Shown here: positions 24,620 through 36,595 of the stretch, in pieces
Layout of the letters: every line of letters starts with the position of its first letter
How positions within the stretch are numbered: position 1 is the stretch's first letter
Origin: Benincasa hispida
Taxonomy: Eukaryota; Streptophyta; Magnoliopsida; Cucurbitales; Cucurbitaceae
Direction of reading: 5' to 3'
NCBI RefSeq assembly: GCF_009727055.1
Contig: NC_052350.1
Coordinates: 16,599,129 to 16,663,128 of the forward strand
Length of the DNA stretch: 64,000 nt
Translations under genes and position numbers: made by a program
The notes under the pieces: generated by a model
What the model was told of the DNA's origin: nothing
Databases searched by the model: none
What the model saw: only the letters and a program-made list of their open reading frames with translations

Positions 24620-25390
24620 TCGATAACCAGCATAGACAGGAAATCGACGTGCCCTAATTGTGGCAAGAGGCATCTTGAAGTATGCTATAGTGGTAGAGGG
24701 GTATGTTTCCAATGTAGACAAGCAGGGCATTTCAAGAGATATTATCCCCAGGTGAAAAGGGACACCCCAACAGCACAACAGACAACCTCCCAGACAGTTA
24801 ACCAATCCAAGGGTGTTCGAAATCAAGGTGAAGGGTCAAGTGGTGCCAAGCAGAAGAGTGTCGTAGGTCAACCCCAGCAACAGGGGCGAGTGTATGTTGT
24901 GACACAACAGGAGGCAACGGATTCTTCAGATGTTGTGACCGGTAATGTCATATTATGTGGACAGTCTGCATATGTTTTATTTGACCCTGGTGCCATACAT
25001 TCATTTATATCCAGCATGTTTGCATCTAGTATAGATAGGTTGTTTGAACCTATGTCTGAAGAGCTATATATCTCTACCCTTTGGGAGATGTGATAATAAT
25101 AAATAAATGTTATAAATATTGTGAGATGCTAATCAATGGTCAAGACTTTTATGTTGATTTACTTCCCTTGGAGCTGTTAGAGTTTGATGCTATGCTAGGG
25201 ATGGATTTCCTAAGTAAATATTGTGCTTCAGTGGACTGCTACAAGAAAGAAGTAGTGCTCAAAAAATCAAAAGGCCAGGATGCAATGTTGGCAGGAAACA
25301 AAAGATTAACTGCGGGGAATCTGATATCAACAGTGAAAGCTAGGAAGCTGCTGAGCAAGGGATGTAAAGCCTATCTGGCAACGTAGTGAT
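24620..25390 (+). pseudogene. Chromovirus zinc knuckle and aspartic protease, with altered key residues
   Basis: A CCHC-like knuckle CFQCRQAGHFKRYYP has tyrosine where the last cysteine is expected. The protease active-site region reads LFDPGAIHSFIS, with proline in place of the usual serine or threonine of D-S/T-G. The protease continues in another frame as LLPLELLEFDAMLGMDFLSKY. Stops follow at about 25093 and 25386. Both changed sites predict a non-functional product. Confidence 0.85.
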
Positions 25391-26760
25391 TGCTCAAGGG
25401 AAATAGCTAAACCCAGAAGATGTCCCCGTGGTAAATGAGTTTCGGGATGTATTTCCTAAGGAATTATCGGGATTGCCACCCGATAGAGAAGTGGAGTTCA
25501 CTATTGACTTAATTCCAGGGACAACTTCTATATCGTAGGCACCGTATAGAATGGAACCAAATGAGTTAAAAGAATTAAAGGTTCAGCTGCAAGAGTTAAT
25601 TGACAAGAGATACATTCGACCTAGTATATCGCCTTAGGGAGCTCTGGTGTTATTTGTAAGGAAGAAAGATGGTACACTTAGATTGTGTATAGACTATAGG
25701 CAGCTGAATAAGGTAACGATTAAGAATAAATATTTGTTACCACACATTGATGATTTGTTTGATCAGCTAAGAGGAGCCACAGTATTTTCAAAGATAGACC
25801 TGAGATCGGGTTATCATCAATTGAAGGTGAAAGAAGCTGACATTCCTAAAACCGCATTTAGAACAAGATATGGACATTATGAATTTCTAGTAACGCCATT
25901 TGGACTGACAAATACCCCTGCAATATTCATGGACCTTATGAACAGGATATTTCATCCCTACTTGGACCAGTTCGTGATAGTCTTCATTGATGATATATTG
26001 GTATATTCTGGTAGTAGGGAGGATCATATGACCCACTTAAGGATAGTATTGAAAACGTTACGAGATAGACAGTTGTATACTAAGTTAAGTAAATGTGATT
26101 TTTGGTTAGATCGGGTTGTATCTCTTAGGCATGTTGTTTCAGCAGATGGTAACAGTGTAGATTCCCAGAAGACGGAAGCAATAGTTAATTGGGAACGACC
26201 CACGACGTTTCAGAGATACGCAATTTCCTAGGTTTGGCAGATTATTGCCGGAGGTTTGTGGATGTTTCTCTAAGATAGCCCTTCCATTAACGAACCTGAC
26301 TAGGAAAGGCGTGAGGTTTGAGTGGTCATCGGAGTGTGAGCATAGTTTTTAAGAACTGAAACAGAGGTTAGTGTCAGCGCTAGTGCTTACCTTGCCTGTT
26401 CCAGGTAAGAAATTTGAGATTTATTGTGACGCATCCCGACAAGAATTGGGATATGTGTTGATGCAGGATGGGAAAGTGATTGCATATGCCTCTCGTCAAC
26501 TTAAGAAACATGAGAGCATTTATCCTACGCATGATCTAGAGCTAGTAGCAGTTGTTTTGGCTCTGAAGTTATGGAGATATTATCTATTTGAAGAGCGTTG
26601 CAGAATATTCACAGATCACAAGAGTTTAAAATATATTTTTGATAAAAAAGAATTGAATCTGAGACAAAGAAGATGGATTGAGCTTATCAAAGATTATGAC
26701 TGTTCCATCGAGTACCACCCTGGTAAGGCTAATGTTGTAGCGGATGCACTAAGTAGGAAA
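25390..26760 (+). pseudogene. Chromovirus reverse transcriptase and RNase H
   Basis: The RT core is well preserved: [54 protein letters not shown] sequence and the catalytic FIDDILVYS block (the DD pair is present). A frameshift at about 26230 (after TTFQRYA) and stops near 25536 and 25637 break the reading frame. RNase H follows from 26371: [40 protein letters not shown] and [17 protein letters not shown]. Confidence 0.92.
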
Positions 26761-26959
26761 TCCTCGGGACCCAAGGCCATTATTGGCTCAATGAGAGGAA
26801 TGTTGTTGCAGGAATTCAAGAATTCTAGAACCGTTTTATCAGTGGGACAATCAAAAGAAGTGATAGCTACATTCCAGGTAAGGCCTATCTTAGTAGAAGA
26901 CCTTAGGCAGAACCAATTGAAAGACCCTGGTCTTCAGAAGATTACTGATGATGTAAGAA

Positions 26960-27980
26960 AGGGAATCAAAGCTGACTTTCAACTAAGAACAGATAATGTA
27001 CTAGAAAGGAGGGAAGAATGTGTGTGCCTAATAGGCTACAGCTTAAGCAAGCCATTCTGGAAGAGGCACATAGTTCCGCTTATGCTATGCATCCAGGGAG
27101 CACCAAGATGTATAGAACTTTGAAGAGATCTTACTGGTGGCCTAGGATGAAGAAAGACACAGCAGAATATGTGGACCGATGTATAGTCTGTCAACAAGTG
27201 AAACCTGAGAGACAAAGACCAGCAGGATTACTCAACCCACTCCTAGTGCCTGAGTGGAAGTGGGAGCATGTGACAATGGACTTTCTGTTTGGATTTCCTA
27301 GGACGCCCTCAGGATACGATGGCATATGGGTAATAGTCGATAGACTAACCAAGACGACAAAGTTTATACCAGTAAAAGTTACTTTTACACTAGACCGTCT
27401 AGCTAAGATTTATGTGGATAGGATAATCAGTCAATATAAAGCCCCAGTGTCGATAGTGTCAGACCGAGACTCAAGGTTTACTTCAAAATTCTGGCCTAGT
27501 TTATAGAAGTCTATGGGCACTAAACTGCATTCCAGTACGGCTTCTCATCCACAAACAAATGGACAGTCGAAAAGAACTATACAGTCACTGGAAGATATGT
27601 TAAGAGCTTGTGTGTTACAATTCAAAGGAAGTTGGGATACGAAATTGTCATTGATCGAATTTGCATATAACAATGGCTACCATTCTAGTATCGAAATGGC
27701 TCCCTATAAAGCGTTGTACGGCCGACCTTGCGAAATCCTAGTATGCTGGAACGAAGTCAAAGAATGAAAATTATTGGCTCTAGAATTAGTTCAACAAACA
27801 ACAGAGAATGTAAAGCTTATCAGAGATAATCTTAAGGCATCTCGCGATAGACAGAAGAGCTATGCTGATAAGCGAAGAAGAGAACTAAAATTTGAAGTCG
27901 GAGATTGGGTATTTCTTCGGTTGTCCCTATGGAAAGAAATTCTCTGGTTCGGGAGGAAAGGGAAGTTAAGTTCACGATAC
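26960..27980 (+). pseudogene. Chromovirus integrase
   Basis: An HHCC-type zinc-binding region ([34 protein letters not shown]) is followed by the DDE core: VTMDFLFGFPRTPSGYDGIW, VSDRDSRFTSKFW, then after a stop HSSTASHPQTNGQSKRTIQS and YKALYGRPCEI. A frame change near 27020-27120 and stops at about 27506, 27767 and 28007 break the frame. D, D and E positions can be placed except that the final E region reads QSKRTIQSLEDML, with lysine-arginine where E-R is usual. Confidence 0.9.
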
Positions 27981-28028
27981 ATTGAACCATATAAAATTTT
28001 AGAATGAGTTGGTCCAGCAGCATATAGA

Positions 28029-28316
28029 TTGCAGTTGTCGATGGAGCTAACTCGTATTCACGACGTATTTCATGTGTCAATGTTAAGGAAGTATGTGCCT
28101 GATCCTATGCACATACTAGCAGCACAACCAGTACAACTCAAAGAAAATTTATCTTATGAGGAAGAGGCCATCGAGATTTTAGACAGGAAAGACCAGGTAC
28201 TCAGAAATAAGACGATTCCTTTGGTGAAGGTGCTATGGCGTAATCATGGGATCGATGAAGCAACCTGGGAACCTGAAGAGCAAGTGAGGAGGAGATGTCC
28301 TCAACTTTTCAAATGA
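28029..28316 (+). pseudogene. Chromovirus integrase C-terminus with chromodomain-like tail
   Basis: RIHDVFHVSMLRKYVPDP is the standard integrase C-terminal motif. It is followed by LSYEEEAIEILDRKDQVLRN and then VLWRNHGIDEATWEPEEQVR, the chromodomain-like tail of plant chromoviruses, thought to guide integration to heterochromatin. The frame ends at 28316, 49 bases before the right LTR. Confidence 0.9.
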
Positions 28317-28365
28317 TATATCAGGTAAATTTCAAGGACGAAATTTCTTTTAAGGGGGAGGTGAT

Positions 28366-30399
28366 TGTAAACCTCAGACTCTGAGTTTCCTATATAAACA
28401 TGTTTAGCCAAGGGAATATTATAATAAATATTTGATAAGTGGAGATCCATGTTTATTTGCAGGAGTTCTGGAGGAAGGGAAGGAAAAACAAATTAAATGA
28501 AGGAGCTCACTAATTGGATTTAGCTGGAGGCACTAAGTGCGGGGTGATGTGGCAGTTTAACCATTGAATTTAGGAGGCGACATGAAGACTAAAAGGAAAT
28601 GGAACTTCGGAAGCTTGGTTTCGGTAAATGGCATGTGAAAATTAAGTGAAATCTGTGTCATTTGAAAGCTGGGAGAATCTAGTTTTTTAGGTTGTTTTTC
28701 CGGAGAAAGATCTTAGGAGGAGAAGAACAAAGAAGTCAAGAATTTGCAGAAGGGACAGATTCTCAAATTAATCAGGGCTCGAGGAGAAGATTAGAAGCTC
28801 CAGGCCAAACTACAAGGAATTTTAAGAAAATTAACTCAATTCTAAATAAGTTTGTAGAAGGAAGTTTCTTGAAACAAGTTTTGGATTTTTAGTTATGAAT
28901 TTTTGAAGTTGAAACAGAAAATTTGTGCGTAAGCAGGCAGCTGCTTGGGAAGATCAAGCAAGCAGCTCACAGTAGAGAGTAAGAGCGAGATAAGGAATAT
29001 GAGAATCTCGCTGATTTTTGTGCTATATCTTTCTCAAGAAGAAAATTTCGCTGGAATTTTGGACTGAATCTCGCTGTTGTGGAAACAAATCTAAATAGAG
29101 GTGGTAACTCTCGCTATGTTGAAGTCTTGCTAGTGAAATACTTGATCTTGCTCATGAGGATGAACTTGCTCATGATGATTATCTCGCTAGTAATGCTGAT
29201 TTTGTTGATAAAAGTTTCATTAGTAAACGAATTATCTGAGGTATTTTGCTGAGAATTCTAAGGAATTTAAACGGGAATTATGTCTTTCAAGCCAAGAAGA
29301 GCTAGAAGAGGCATATAAACCGTTAAGAGTCCCGAAGAGCTGTGAGTGACTAAAATGAACTTAATGCTTTCAATACTTATGCATATAAGACCATGTAAGT
29401 TACAGTGATGTTGACGATGAATTTATATTACCTCAAGCAACAAATGTTTAATGAATAGCTTAGTGTATCTCCTCCGGCTTGCATATGTTTTAACACATGC
29501 CAAGGTATGTTGTGAATTCATTACAAAAGTTAAGTTTCTAATGTTAAAGCATGCGTTCTGGAGGAAGGCTATGATAAATTGAGTCCTTATGTAAGTGGCA
29601 TGCAATGAAACTTAATTTGATACTAGGAAATAACCCGGTAATGAAGGATACAGAGAAGGTATCTGGGTAATAGTACCTAAGGAATTGACGATACTTAGAA
29701 AACTCCACATGCACGTAGGTAGTTCTGAATGAGAGGCTGAAGTATGGGTCTCTTAGGCCATATACCACCAAAGGGAGGTCGAAGTATGGGTCTCTTGGCC
29801 GGTAACAGACGTTGGGAGCTAGAGCGATGTAGGTTCGTTCTCAACTAAGGAATAATGATGTTTAATAATGTCTAAGAATGGTTATCAATGTTTATGTTTA
29901 GAGGAAGTTTATTGAGATGCTCATTGGTATATTTACATGTTTATAGTGATATAATGCATGGTGTAATATGATTTTGTAGTCACTTACTGGGTTACTAGCT
30001 CACAGATTTTCCATGTTTTCTTTCCTAGGTAGCCGTCAGATTCCTCAAGATTGATCCTACTGCTGCTTGCCACTAAAAGTCCCGGCTTGTTAAGAAGAAC
30101 TTAGGTTGATGGTCTGTCTATGTACACATGTTGTGAGAGGGACTAGGGCTTTGTTAGTGATGTTTGGGCTCAATTGTAAATATTTTACCCGTAGATGTTA
30201 TGTCATGACTGTTTGCATGTGATTATATAATTTTATGTAGAACCTTATAGAGGCATGTTGTATGCGTACATTAATAATGTTTAACAAGTGGGTATTTAGG
30301 CTAGAAGGCTAAGGTGGTAAGTGATGGCATTAGGGCTAGTAACTACCACCGTCATATCCTCTTTCAGATTAAGAGGGTAATTTGGGAGGGGGTGTGGCA
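28366..30399 (+). repeat. Right (3') LTR of the chromovirus, 2034 bp
   Basis: Starts TGTAAACC after the polypurine tract and ends GGGGGTGTGGCA. It carries a segment at about 29715-29790 (two AGTATGGGTCTCTT phrases) that is shorter in the left LTR, so the LTRs differ by indels as well as substitutions. Confidence 0.92.
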
Positions 30400-30404
30400 C
30401 AAAA
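30400..30404. other. Target site duplication, right copy (CAAAA)
   Basis: Identical to 21526-21530. Confidence 0.92.
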
Positions 30405-30632
30405 CCACCATGATCTCAGAAAGAATCGTACTCACAAGAATATGTCCAGTCACTGGGGGCACGCCTTGCAATGACACAAGAATTTATGGAGAAAGAGCTT
30501 TGTGAGAATGAAAGAAATAAAGGCGTTGTGGAAGAAGAGTTACGAAGCCAATGTGAAGAGTACGACAGAAGATTTAGGGAAATGAATGAAATCCTAGAAA
30601 GATTCATCGGTAGAAGTTCATCTCTCAGTAAG
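30400..30632 (+). pseudogene. CACTA 2 TNP1-like gene, part right of the gypsy insertion
   Basis: Taking one copy of the target duplication, the frame left of the insertion (..GYGPK) continues here as PP-stop-SQKESYSQEYVQS, then AMTQEFMEKELCENERNKGV and EEELRSQCEEYDRRFREMNE, a charged coiled-coil-like C-terminus as in CACTA 1. It ends near SSSLSK at a GTAATT donor-like site. Confidence 0.7.
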
Positions 30633-31469
30633 GTAATTTTATTAGTTTCAACTTATTTTCACATTAGTCAAATTAGTGTTGACTTCTGTATAGTGATTCT
30701 AGCTTGTGGTATAGTTCTGAATAGTTGTGTTTGTCATTGGGAATGTGAGGGGAGAGGGGATTGAGAATATGTATAGTTATGTTAGGATTTGATGAGGTTA
30801 TGTTGATTAGGTTCTTTCATTATGTGAGATTGAGTTTTTGTGTTACTTATATTGTTACTTGATCATTTATTGTTAGGTTTGTTATCTTGTAATGGTAGCA
30901 ACTAAAAGAGTATTGTAGTTATGTTATGATTGTATTATGTTATGATTGCAAAATATATTGTTGATTGCAAAATATCACTAAAGAGTTTTTGTATATGGTT
31001 CTTCCTATATTTGTTCTCTTTACACTGTCATTTGTTTTTCTATTTGTCTTCTTGGCTACCTCTTTCCGTGGTTGTTTTTTATAATCATGTAACTTCATTA
31101 TGTTTGAAAATAGTTTGATATATCTATATTTATGTGTGCAGGACTAAACTGGAATTTGGTGATAGATATTCACAATTTCTAAAAGAATGCATTTTGTTTT
31201 GTATATTTTGAACTAAATCATGAACTTGTTGGTACATATCATGATTCAAACTTTGTTGAAAATTATTTCTTTTTGTTATAGTAGATATTAAAGATTCTAT
31301 AGACATGTAGTAGTATGATATAATGGAAGATGTTGCCCATTTTTACCAACTGGTATGAATATCAGGGACAATTTTGTGATTTAACTAATCTTGCATATGA
31401 TGTTTGCAACAAGGATAATGTTTGAAATGAATAATATTTTTTGGAAAGATTATTAAAATTTGTGACGAA

Positions 31470-31799
31470 ATTATAACATCGCAAGATTAATGCGTCGAAA
31501 ACAAATGAACAAACAAACAAGTGTCGCAATATGCAACAAATGAACAATTTTGTCGCACATTGCAACTACAAAACAAACGTTGCATATTGTGACTATTTAA
31601 CTAAGTCACATTATGCGACGATAATGTACAACGTTTATCTAATCGTCGCTCATTGCGACGTTTTGCAAATAAACGACGCAAAAACCTTTCACCGACTAAC
31701 ATTAAGCAATGATTAGTTGCGACTAATATTTTTAGTCGCAAATAGGTTTTGCAACTAATTTTTTCTTTTTCGTCTCTAAATGTTAGTTTTCTTGTAGTA
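31470..31799. repeat. 3' subterminal repeats and terminus of CACTA 2
   Basis: Repeated motifs in both orientations, such as GTCGCAATATGCAAC, GTCGCACATTGCAAC, GTTGCATATTGTGAC and CGTCGCTCATTGCGACG, run up to the terminal CTTGTAGTA. The set differs from the GGGAGTTCC motifs of CACTA 1, so the two are separate CACTA families. Confidence 0.7.
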
Positions 31800-34700
31800 A
31801 CAAAAGACAATACGTGATTATATTTTCACCATTTATAAATATTAAAAGACTAACAAAGATTAAATATTTTTGAAAAATTCAACAACAAACTAAATACTAA
31901 TTTTAAGACCCATTGAAAGTTAAAAAAAAAAAAAATACACAAGAAGTATGGGGAACAAAATAAAAAAACTCAAAGTATAGGGATGAAATAAGTTTTTAAA
32001 AAAACTTTATTCAACACAATTTCAATGTTTTTATTCTTTTTTTTTGGATAGAGAAGATTCCTTTGAACCCTTGCTTGGTTTGTACAAAAGGTTGAAAACT
32101 TTAGAACACATCACAAGGTCGCCCATTAAAGGAAATTTATAATATATATTTTTTTTTTTTGGTAACAGAAGGTGTTTGTAAGCATTTTAGAAAATGAGGC
32201 TGTCTAATCAAACTTCCTCATTTTTTTCTAATATATGACATGATGTTGAGAAATATTTTTGCTTAATTAACTGAAAGTTTTTCCAAACCCCCTAATACAA
32301 ATAGAAGGTATACTAGTTTACACATACAATTAATATATATATATATATTTGAAAATGTTTAAATAATAACCATTGTTGATTTAGTTGGAGTCATAAACTA
32401 ACATTAGATTGGGGGAGTTTTTGGTTATTGTGAAAGGCAATTCTTTAGCTTGTGGAAAGAGTATAATAAAAATAATAATAATAAAAAAAAAACATCCTTT
32501 TGAAATTGAATTCTCTTTGGGTCATTTCTTGAAAGCATATATGTACATATGACATTTTATATAAATCTTAACATTAAAGTCTTAATGAAATGATTCTAAG
32601 ACTTTACACTCAAGGGTCTTAGGTAAGCATGTCTGTCCTTTTGCAAATGTATCTAAAAGTGCATGCCATTGATTTAACTTTATAGACCTTTTCTTGTAAA
32701 TTTCCTCACCTTTTGAAACTTGTGTTGGAAGTATAATAGATTATTATGATCCATAAAACAATTTGTCCACGCCATTATTATTCTTGATTAATCAATGGTG
32801 GATAAAGTAGTTTCTTCATTTCTTATCCTATCATATTTTTAATTCATAAATTACATTTATCTTCGTCACTTTTTTTTATCTTAATAATAGTTTATTGAAT
32901 CACTCTTTCAATCTATCTTTTGATATCTAAAATTTCATATAATTAATTTACTATTTCTTTTATCGTATGTATTACTTTAACTACTGGCATTCTTTAATAG
33001 GAAAACTTAAATTTATATCGAAAAAGTTAAGGTATAAATAAAAGTTAAAAAGTGTATTGTTAATTAAATTTTAAAATAAATAATGGCATCATCAAATTAA
33101 ATAGTGAAGATTGATTGTAAAAGGAACCTTTTTGGTGCCTTTTCTTTTTGGTCATCTTAAAAGCAACACAACTTAGCTTTATTCTAAAACTATAGAAAGG
33201 TAGTGGTGGGGATTGGAGAGAAAAGTCCACATGCTTTGGATGCAAGAAGCCACCAAACCTTTTTAGAGGGGATGCTTCTCTATTTCCCCTCAAACTTTGC
33301 AAGTGCTTTTATTCCCATGTCTCATCTTGGATGTTTGACCTTCATAATCAAAATTACCATATTGCCCACCTATATAATTAATTATTTACCAAATATTAAG
33401 TGGGGTTTGGGTTTTATTGGTGAAAAAAGAGTTTAGGCTTAATTTGATTTGTTGGGCTCCCCTAATATAATGTCATTATATTTCATCATAAATCTTGGAA
33501 GCCAATCCTTATCTATCAACCTATCACCTTTGGAAAGCTATGGATTATAAATTTGAATTTTATTAGGTAAAAGTGGAAATAAGAAACTAAAATGGAGTAG
33601 ATTGTGTCTTTTCATCCTTCTTTTTTCATTCTCTTTTTTATCTCATTTTCTATTCTAGAAGGACTTTAAAATTAAAATTTCTCATCTATTTTTTTTAGTT
33701 CAAACTTTTCTTAAATGAGAAAATAGAACTAACTTCGAAATGATAATTAATGTCTTATCCATTAAGTTATTTGTGAATTTATTTTATTTTTAATATAAAT
33801 AATTAAATTTAGATAAATTGATATAACTTTTTTATTAAAAAAATGTGTCGAGACTAAGGAAAAAGGAAGATCATTTTTATCTTAGTCTAAAAATTTTTTT
33901 AAAAAATAAATAGATAATACTCATTGTCATGGTAAAATTTGGAACTTTTTCTCAAGTCAAGAATTTATTGATAAGTTAAATATATCTTTATGTAGAGGAA
34001 TTCAAACAGCAAAGTTCATATGATAGTTTTAATTTTTTTTAGAAAAAGGAAGTTTTTTCTTTTTTTCTTTCTTTCTTCTTTTTTTTTTTTTTGTTGTTAT
34101 TTTCTTATGTGCAAATAGATTCTTCTCCCTAATTATTACAAATAATAATCATTTTTTTAAAAAAAAATGTAAATAAATAGTACACATAAAAATAAAAAAA
34201 AAAGGTTGTGAATAATTGTCATATTAATAATTGAAAAGCAAGGCGGGCCCACGAAACAACGGCGAAAAAAGAAGCAAGGACATATTTAAATTCAAAGGAA
34301 AAAAGAGAGGAGGAGGAAGAAAAGTAGATAAGAGGCAAAAGCAACATAAAATTTGAAAGAAAAGAAAAAAAGAATTAATTAAAGAAACATGCCAAAACAT
34401 ATGATGACGGAAAAAAGACAATCCAAGGTAGAGGCGAGAGCGTGCGCTACCACAAGGGGACCTGATCATCATGAAATATGCAAACTCTTCCAACCTCCTC
34501 ACTTTTTTCCTTTCAAAATACAAACCTACTGAATTTTTTTTTTTATGTAAATATTGATGTCAAAATTTGGATGGAGAAAATGCATCTGACCTTCATGTGA
34601 TAACAACAATAAATTTATAATTTAAAAAAGAGAGGATCTACAAGCTAAAGAAAAATGACTCCGATGCCAAAATTAGAGATGAGAACTATAGAAAATAAGT

Positions 34701-34970
34701 CAGAAGTTTTAGTTAGAGTTGTAATGATGTATTTAGGGTTTATGTTTTTTCTAAAATAAGACACATAGTGTGGGTCAGTAGGCGCACCGGAATATCCCAA
34801 CTAGGTCAATACATTTCTAATAACCTCATCATATCTCACTTTCCTTCGTTGATATTGAATAATAATCAAGGAAAGAGTTACAAAAGGGCTAGAGATAAAG
34901 TCCTAAATATTTACTTAAATGCAGCAATATATAGTCTTTGAAGAGCCATGATCTAAAAGACCAGCAACCC
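31800..34970. other. AT-rich intergenic DNA
   Basis: Only short chance ORFs, homopolymer runs and a TA stretch (32334-32347). 34230-34520 is purine-rich on the plus strand with one small GC-richer block (34425-34465), but no known gene or RNA is recognised. Confidence 0.6.
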
Positions 34971-34979
34971 GTTAACATG

Positions 34980-35320
34980 CAAATGTCTTCTCACAACTTT
35001 ATAGTACTGTTGAAAGTGTCCATGAAAGTGTGCCTGTTTCGTTCATTCCAGATGGTCTAAAGAGTAGCAACAGTTGCGCTGAAGATAACGTTTGATTTCT
35101 TTGAGTTTAATTTCAAACCGCAAGTAATAAACAAATGATTGATATCTTCTCCACTTTCTTTGTATAAAGGGCACCAATTTGGATTTAGATGAAAGCCAGG
35201 AATCCTTTTTTCGTAAAATTTCCATGGTATTGATGCTTTTGTGCAGGATTGTCCAAATGAAAATTTTATATTTTTTTGGAAGGGATGGTTTCTATAGATA
35301 CGAAAAGGTATTTCCATAGG
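34980..35320 (-). pseudogene. Relic of a LINE-type reverse transcriptase zinc-binding (zf-RVT) domain
   Basis: On the minus strand CTKASIPWKFYEKRIPGFHL is followed in overlapping frames by NPNWCPLYKESGEDINHLFI and TCGLKLNSKK. Cysteine and histidine spacing (CPLYKESGEDINHLFITC) resembles the C-x2-C/H pattern of zf-RVT. A WTIWNERN-like continuation (QTIWNERNRHTF) is visible below 35060. Only the terminal domain remains. Confidence 0.55.
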
Positions 35321-36255
35321 ATGGATTATCTAGGGTTTATATTAATCTTATAAGATTAAGATATGAGTTTTTCCTAATTCCAAACAAGTTAGAATTAAAT
35401 TTTATCTTATACTATCTTTTCATTGTTTTTTTCTTATTTCGTCAAGTCTAAATTCACCCATAACAATATATATTAATGATTACATATTAATGTTAGTGGA
35501 TACCTCTCTACTTTTAAAAGCATGTTGACGTGACGGACAATAAATAGAGGAATAAGTATAGGAAATTTTCCCAACATACCTATTACATTGTTGCCTCTAC
35601 TTAAGATACTATTCTTTTTATTTATTTTTTGTTATGTTGGAAAAAAGTTGCATTCAACACAACACTAGGAGATTTAAGATCCTTAATTGGGGAAGGAATG
35701 GGCCAATTTAGTGAATTCTACTCGAAGAAACGCTATAGTAGCTAGCATTTGCTAGGCTTTGTGCTATAAAGTTGTATTGTCTATGAACATATTGCAAAGA
35801 AAAAAAAATTAGGGGTGATAAAAACTTTTATATCAATGAAGATAGAGTTGTTCATATCTTCTACAACGAATAGGTCAAATTCCATAGTGACAACCAACGA
35901 ATCAATGTTAGTGGTAATAGGAATTTAGTTGTGAGTTCACAAAAAATATTTGAGAAACTTAATTAAAAGGGTTCTTTATAAATGGTGTGTTTGCTTGGAT
36001 CTTTATCAAGAACACACTTGTTGGATAATTTGATTTAGTTAAGGTTGTTTTTTCAGCTAGTTCTGAATTTACCTACGATTTAAAACACGATGCTTTTACA
36101 TTTATTTAAGAACAAAAGAATTTATTGATCTAAACACTTCAGATATTATGTTTGGCTTTCCATTTTAAAATTTGCTTGGATAAAAAAAAATTAAAGTATA
36201 AAAATCCTGAACGACTTCATAATAATTTAGTTCTTGAACTTAGATTTGTAACGAT
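35321..36255. other. Intergenic DNA, nothing recognised
   Basis: AT-rich; no coding or repeat structure that can be supported. Confidence 0.6.
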
Positions 36256-36595
36256 TTAGTCCATATACTTTCAATTTTGTAACAATTTAGTTCCTAAACT
36301 TTACTATGTAATTTTAAAATGTGTAACGATTTAGTCAGAAATTAATGTTAAGATTTAATAAGATTTCATGCATAAATAAACCATTAAACAAATGAGAGAC
36401 TTAATATTTTTACAAAATACAAAGTTTACATCATGAAGTATTAAAAATTGGCATATAATTTTGATAAATTCTATTTATTTATTTTTTTACATTAGGGACT
36501 AAATTGTTACAATATAAAAAAATACAAGGATTAAATTGCTAAATACTAAAATTCAGAGACTAAATTGTTACAAGATTGAAAGTATAGAGACTAAG
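36256..36595. mobile_element. Foldback/MITE-like element with long inverted repeats
   Basis: The left arm (36256-36305) contains TATACTTTCAATTTTGTAAC and AATTTAGTTCCT. The right arm (about 36547-36595) inverted reads TATACTTTCAATCTTGTAAC and AATTTAGTCTCT. The arms are about 48 bp with few mismatches and enclose about 240 bp of AT-rich DNA. Further weaker copies of the AACGATTTAGT phrase extend to the left (about 36215). Confidence 0.65.

Larger units (their letters stand above)
21531..30399 (+). mobile_element. Ty3/gypsy chromovirus (Tekay-like), 8869 bp, nearly complete in structure
   Basis: Two LTRs of about 2.0 kb in the same orientation flank gag-pol in the order gag, protease, RT, RNase H, integrase, chromodomain-like C-terminus. 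The primer binding site TGGTATCAGAG (23548-23558), the polypurine tract AAGGGGGAGG before 28366 and the 5-bp target duplication are all present. The order and the C-terminal chromodomain-like tail place it with plant chromoviruses; long LTRs favour the Tekay/Del lineage (inference). Several stops and frameshifts in gag and pol make it non-autonomous. It is inserted in the second gene of CACTA 2 and so is younger than that element. Confidence 0.93.
19381..31799 (+). mobile_element. CACTA transposon 2, internally deleted, split by a gypsy element
   Basis: A second set of CACTA pieces: a leader (about 19380-20610), a TNP2-like start (20617-21225), a TNP1-like C-terminal part (21226-21530 continuing at 30400-30620) and a 3' end at 31799. 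That end reads TTTTCTTGTAGTA (inverse TACTACAAGAAAA, one transition from CACTACAAGAAAA). Before it lie subterminal inverted motifs of the GTCGCA..TTGCGAC type. Most of the TNP2 gene is missing. The 8869-bp chromovirus at 21531-30399 sits in the second gene. The left limit is uncertain because no 5' terminus was seen. Confidence 0.75.

Noticed and set aside
32334..32347. TA-rich stretch as a promoter
   Set aside because: Simple repeat in intergenic DNA with no downstream gene.
34224..34523. 99-codon minus-strand ORF in purine-rich DNA
   Set aside because: Phenylalanine/leucine-rich translation of a pyrimidine-rich strand; no family resemblance. A small non-coding RNA was considered but no hairpin or known sequence was recognised.
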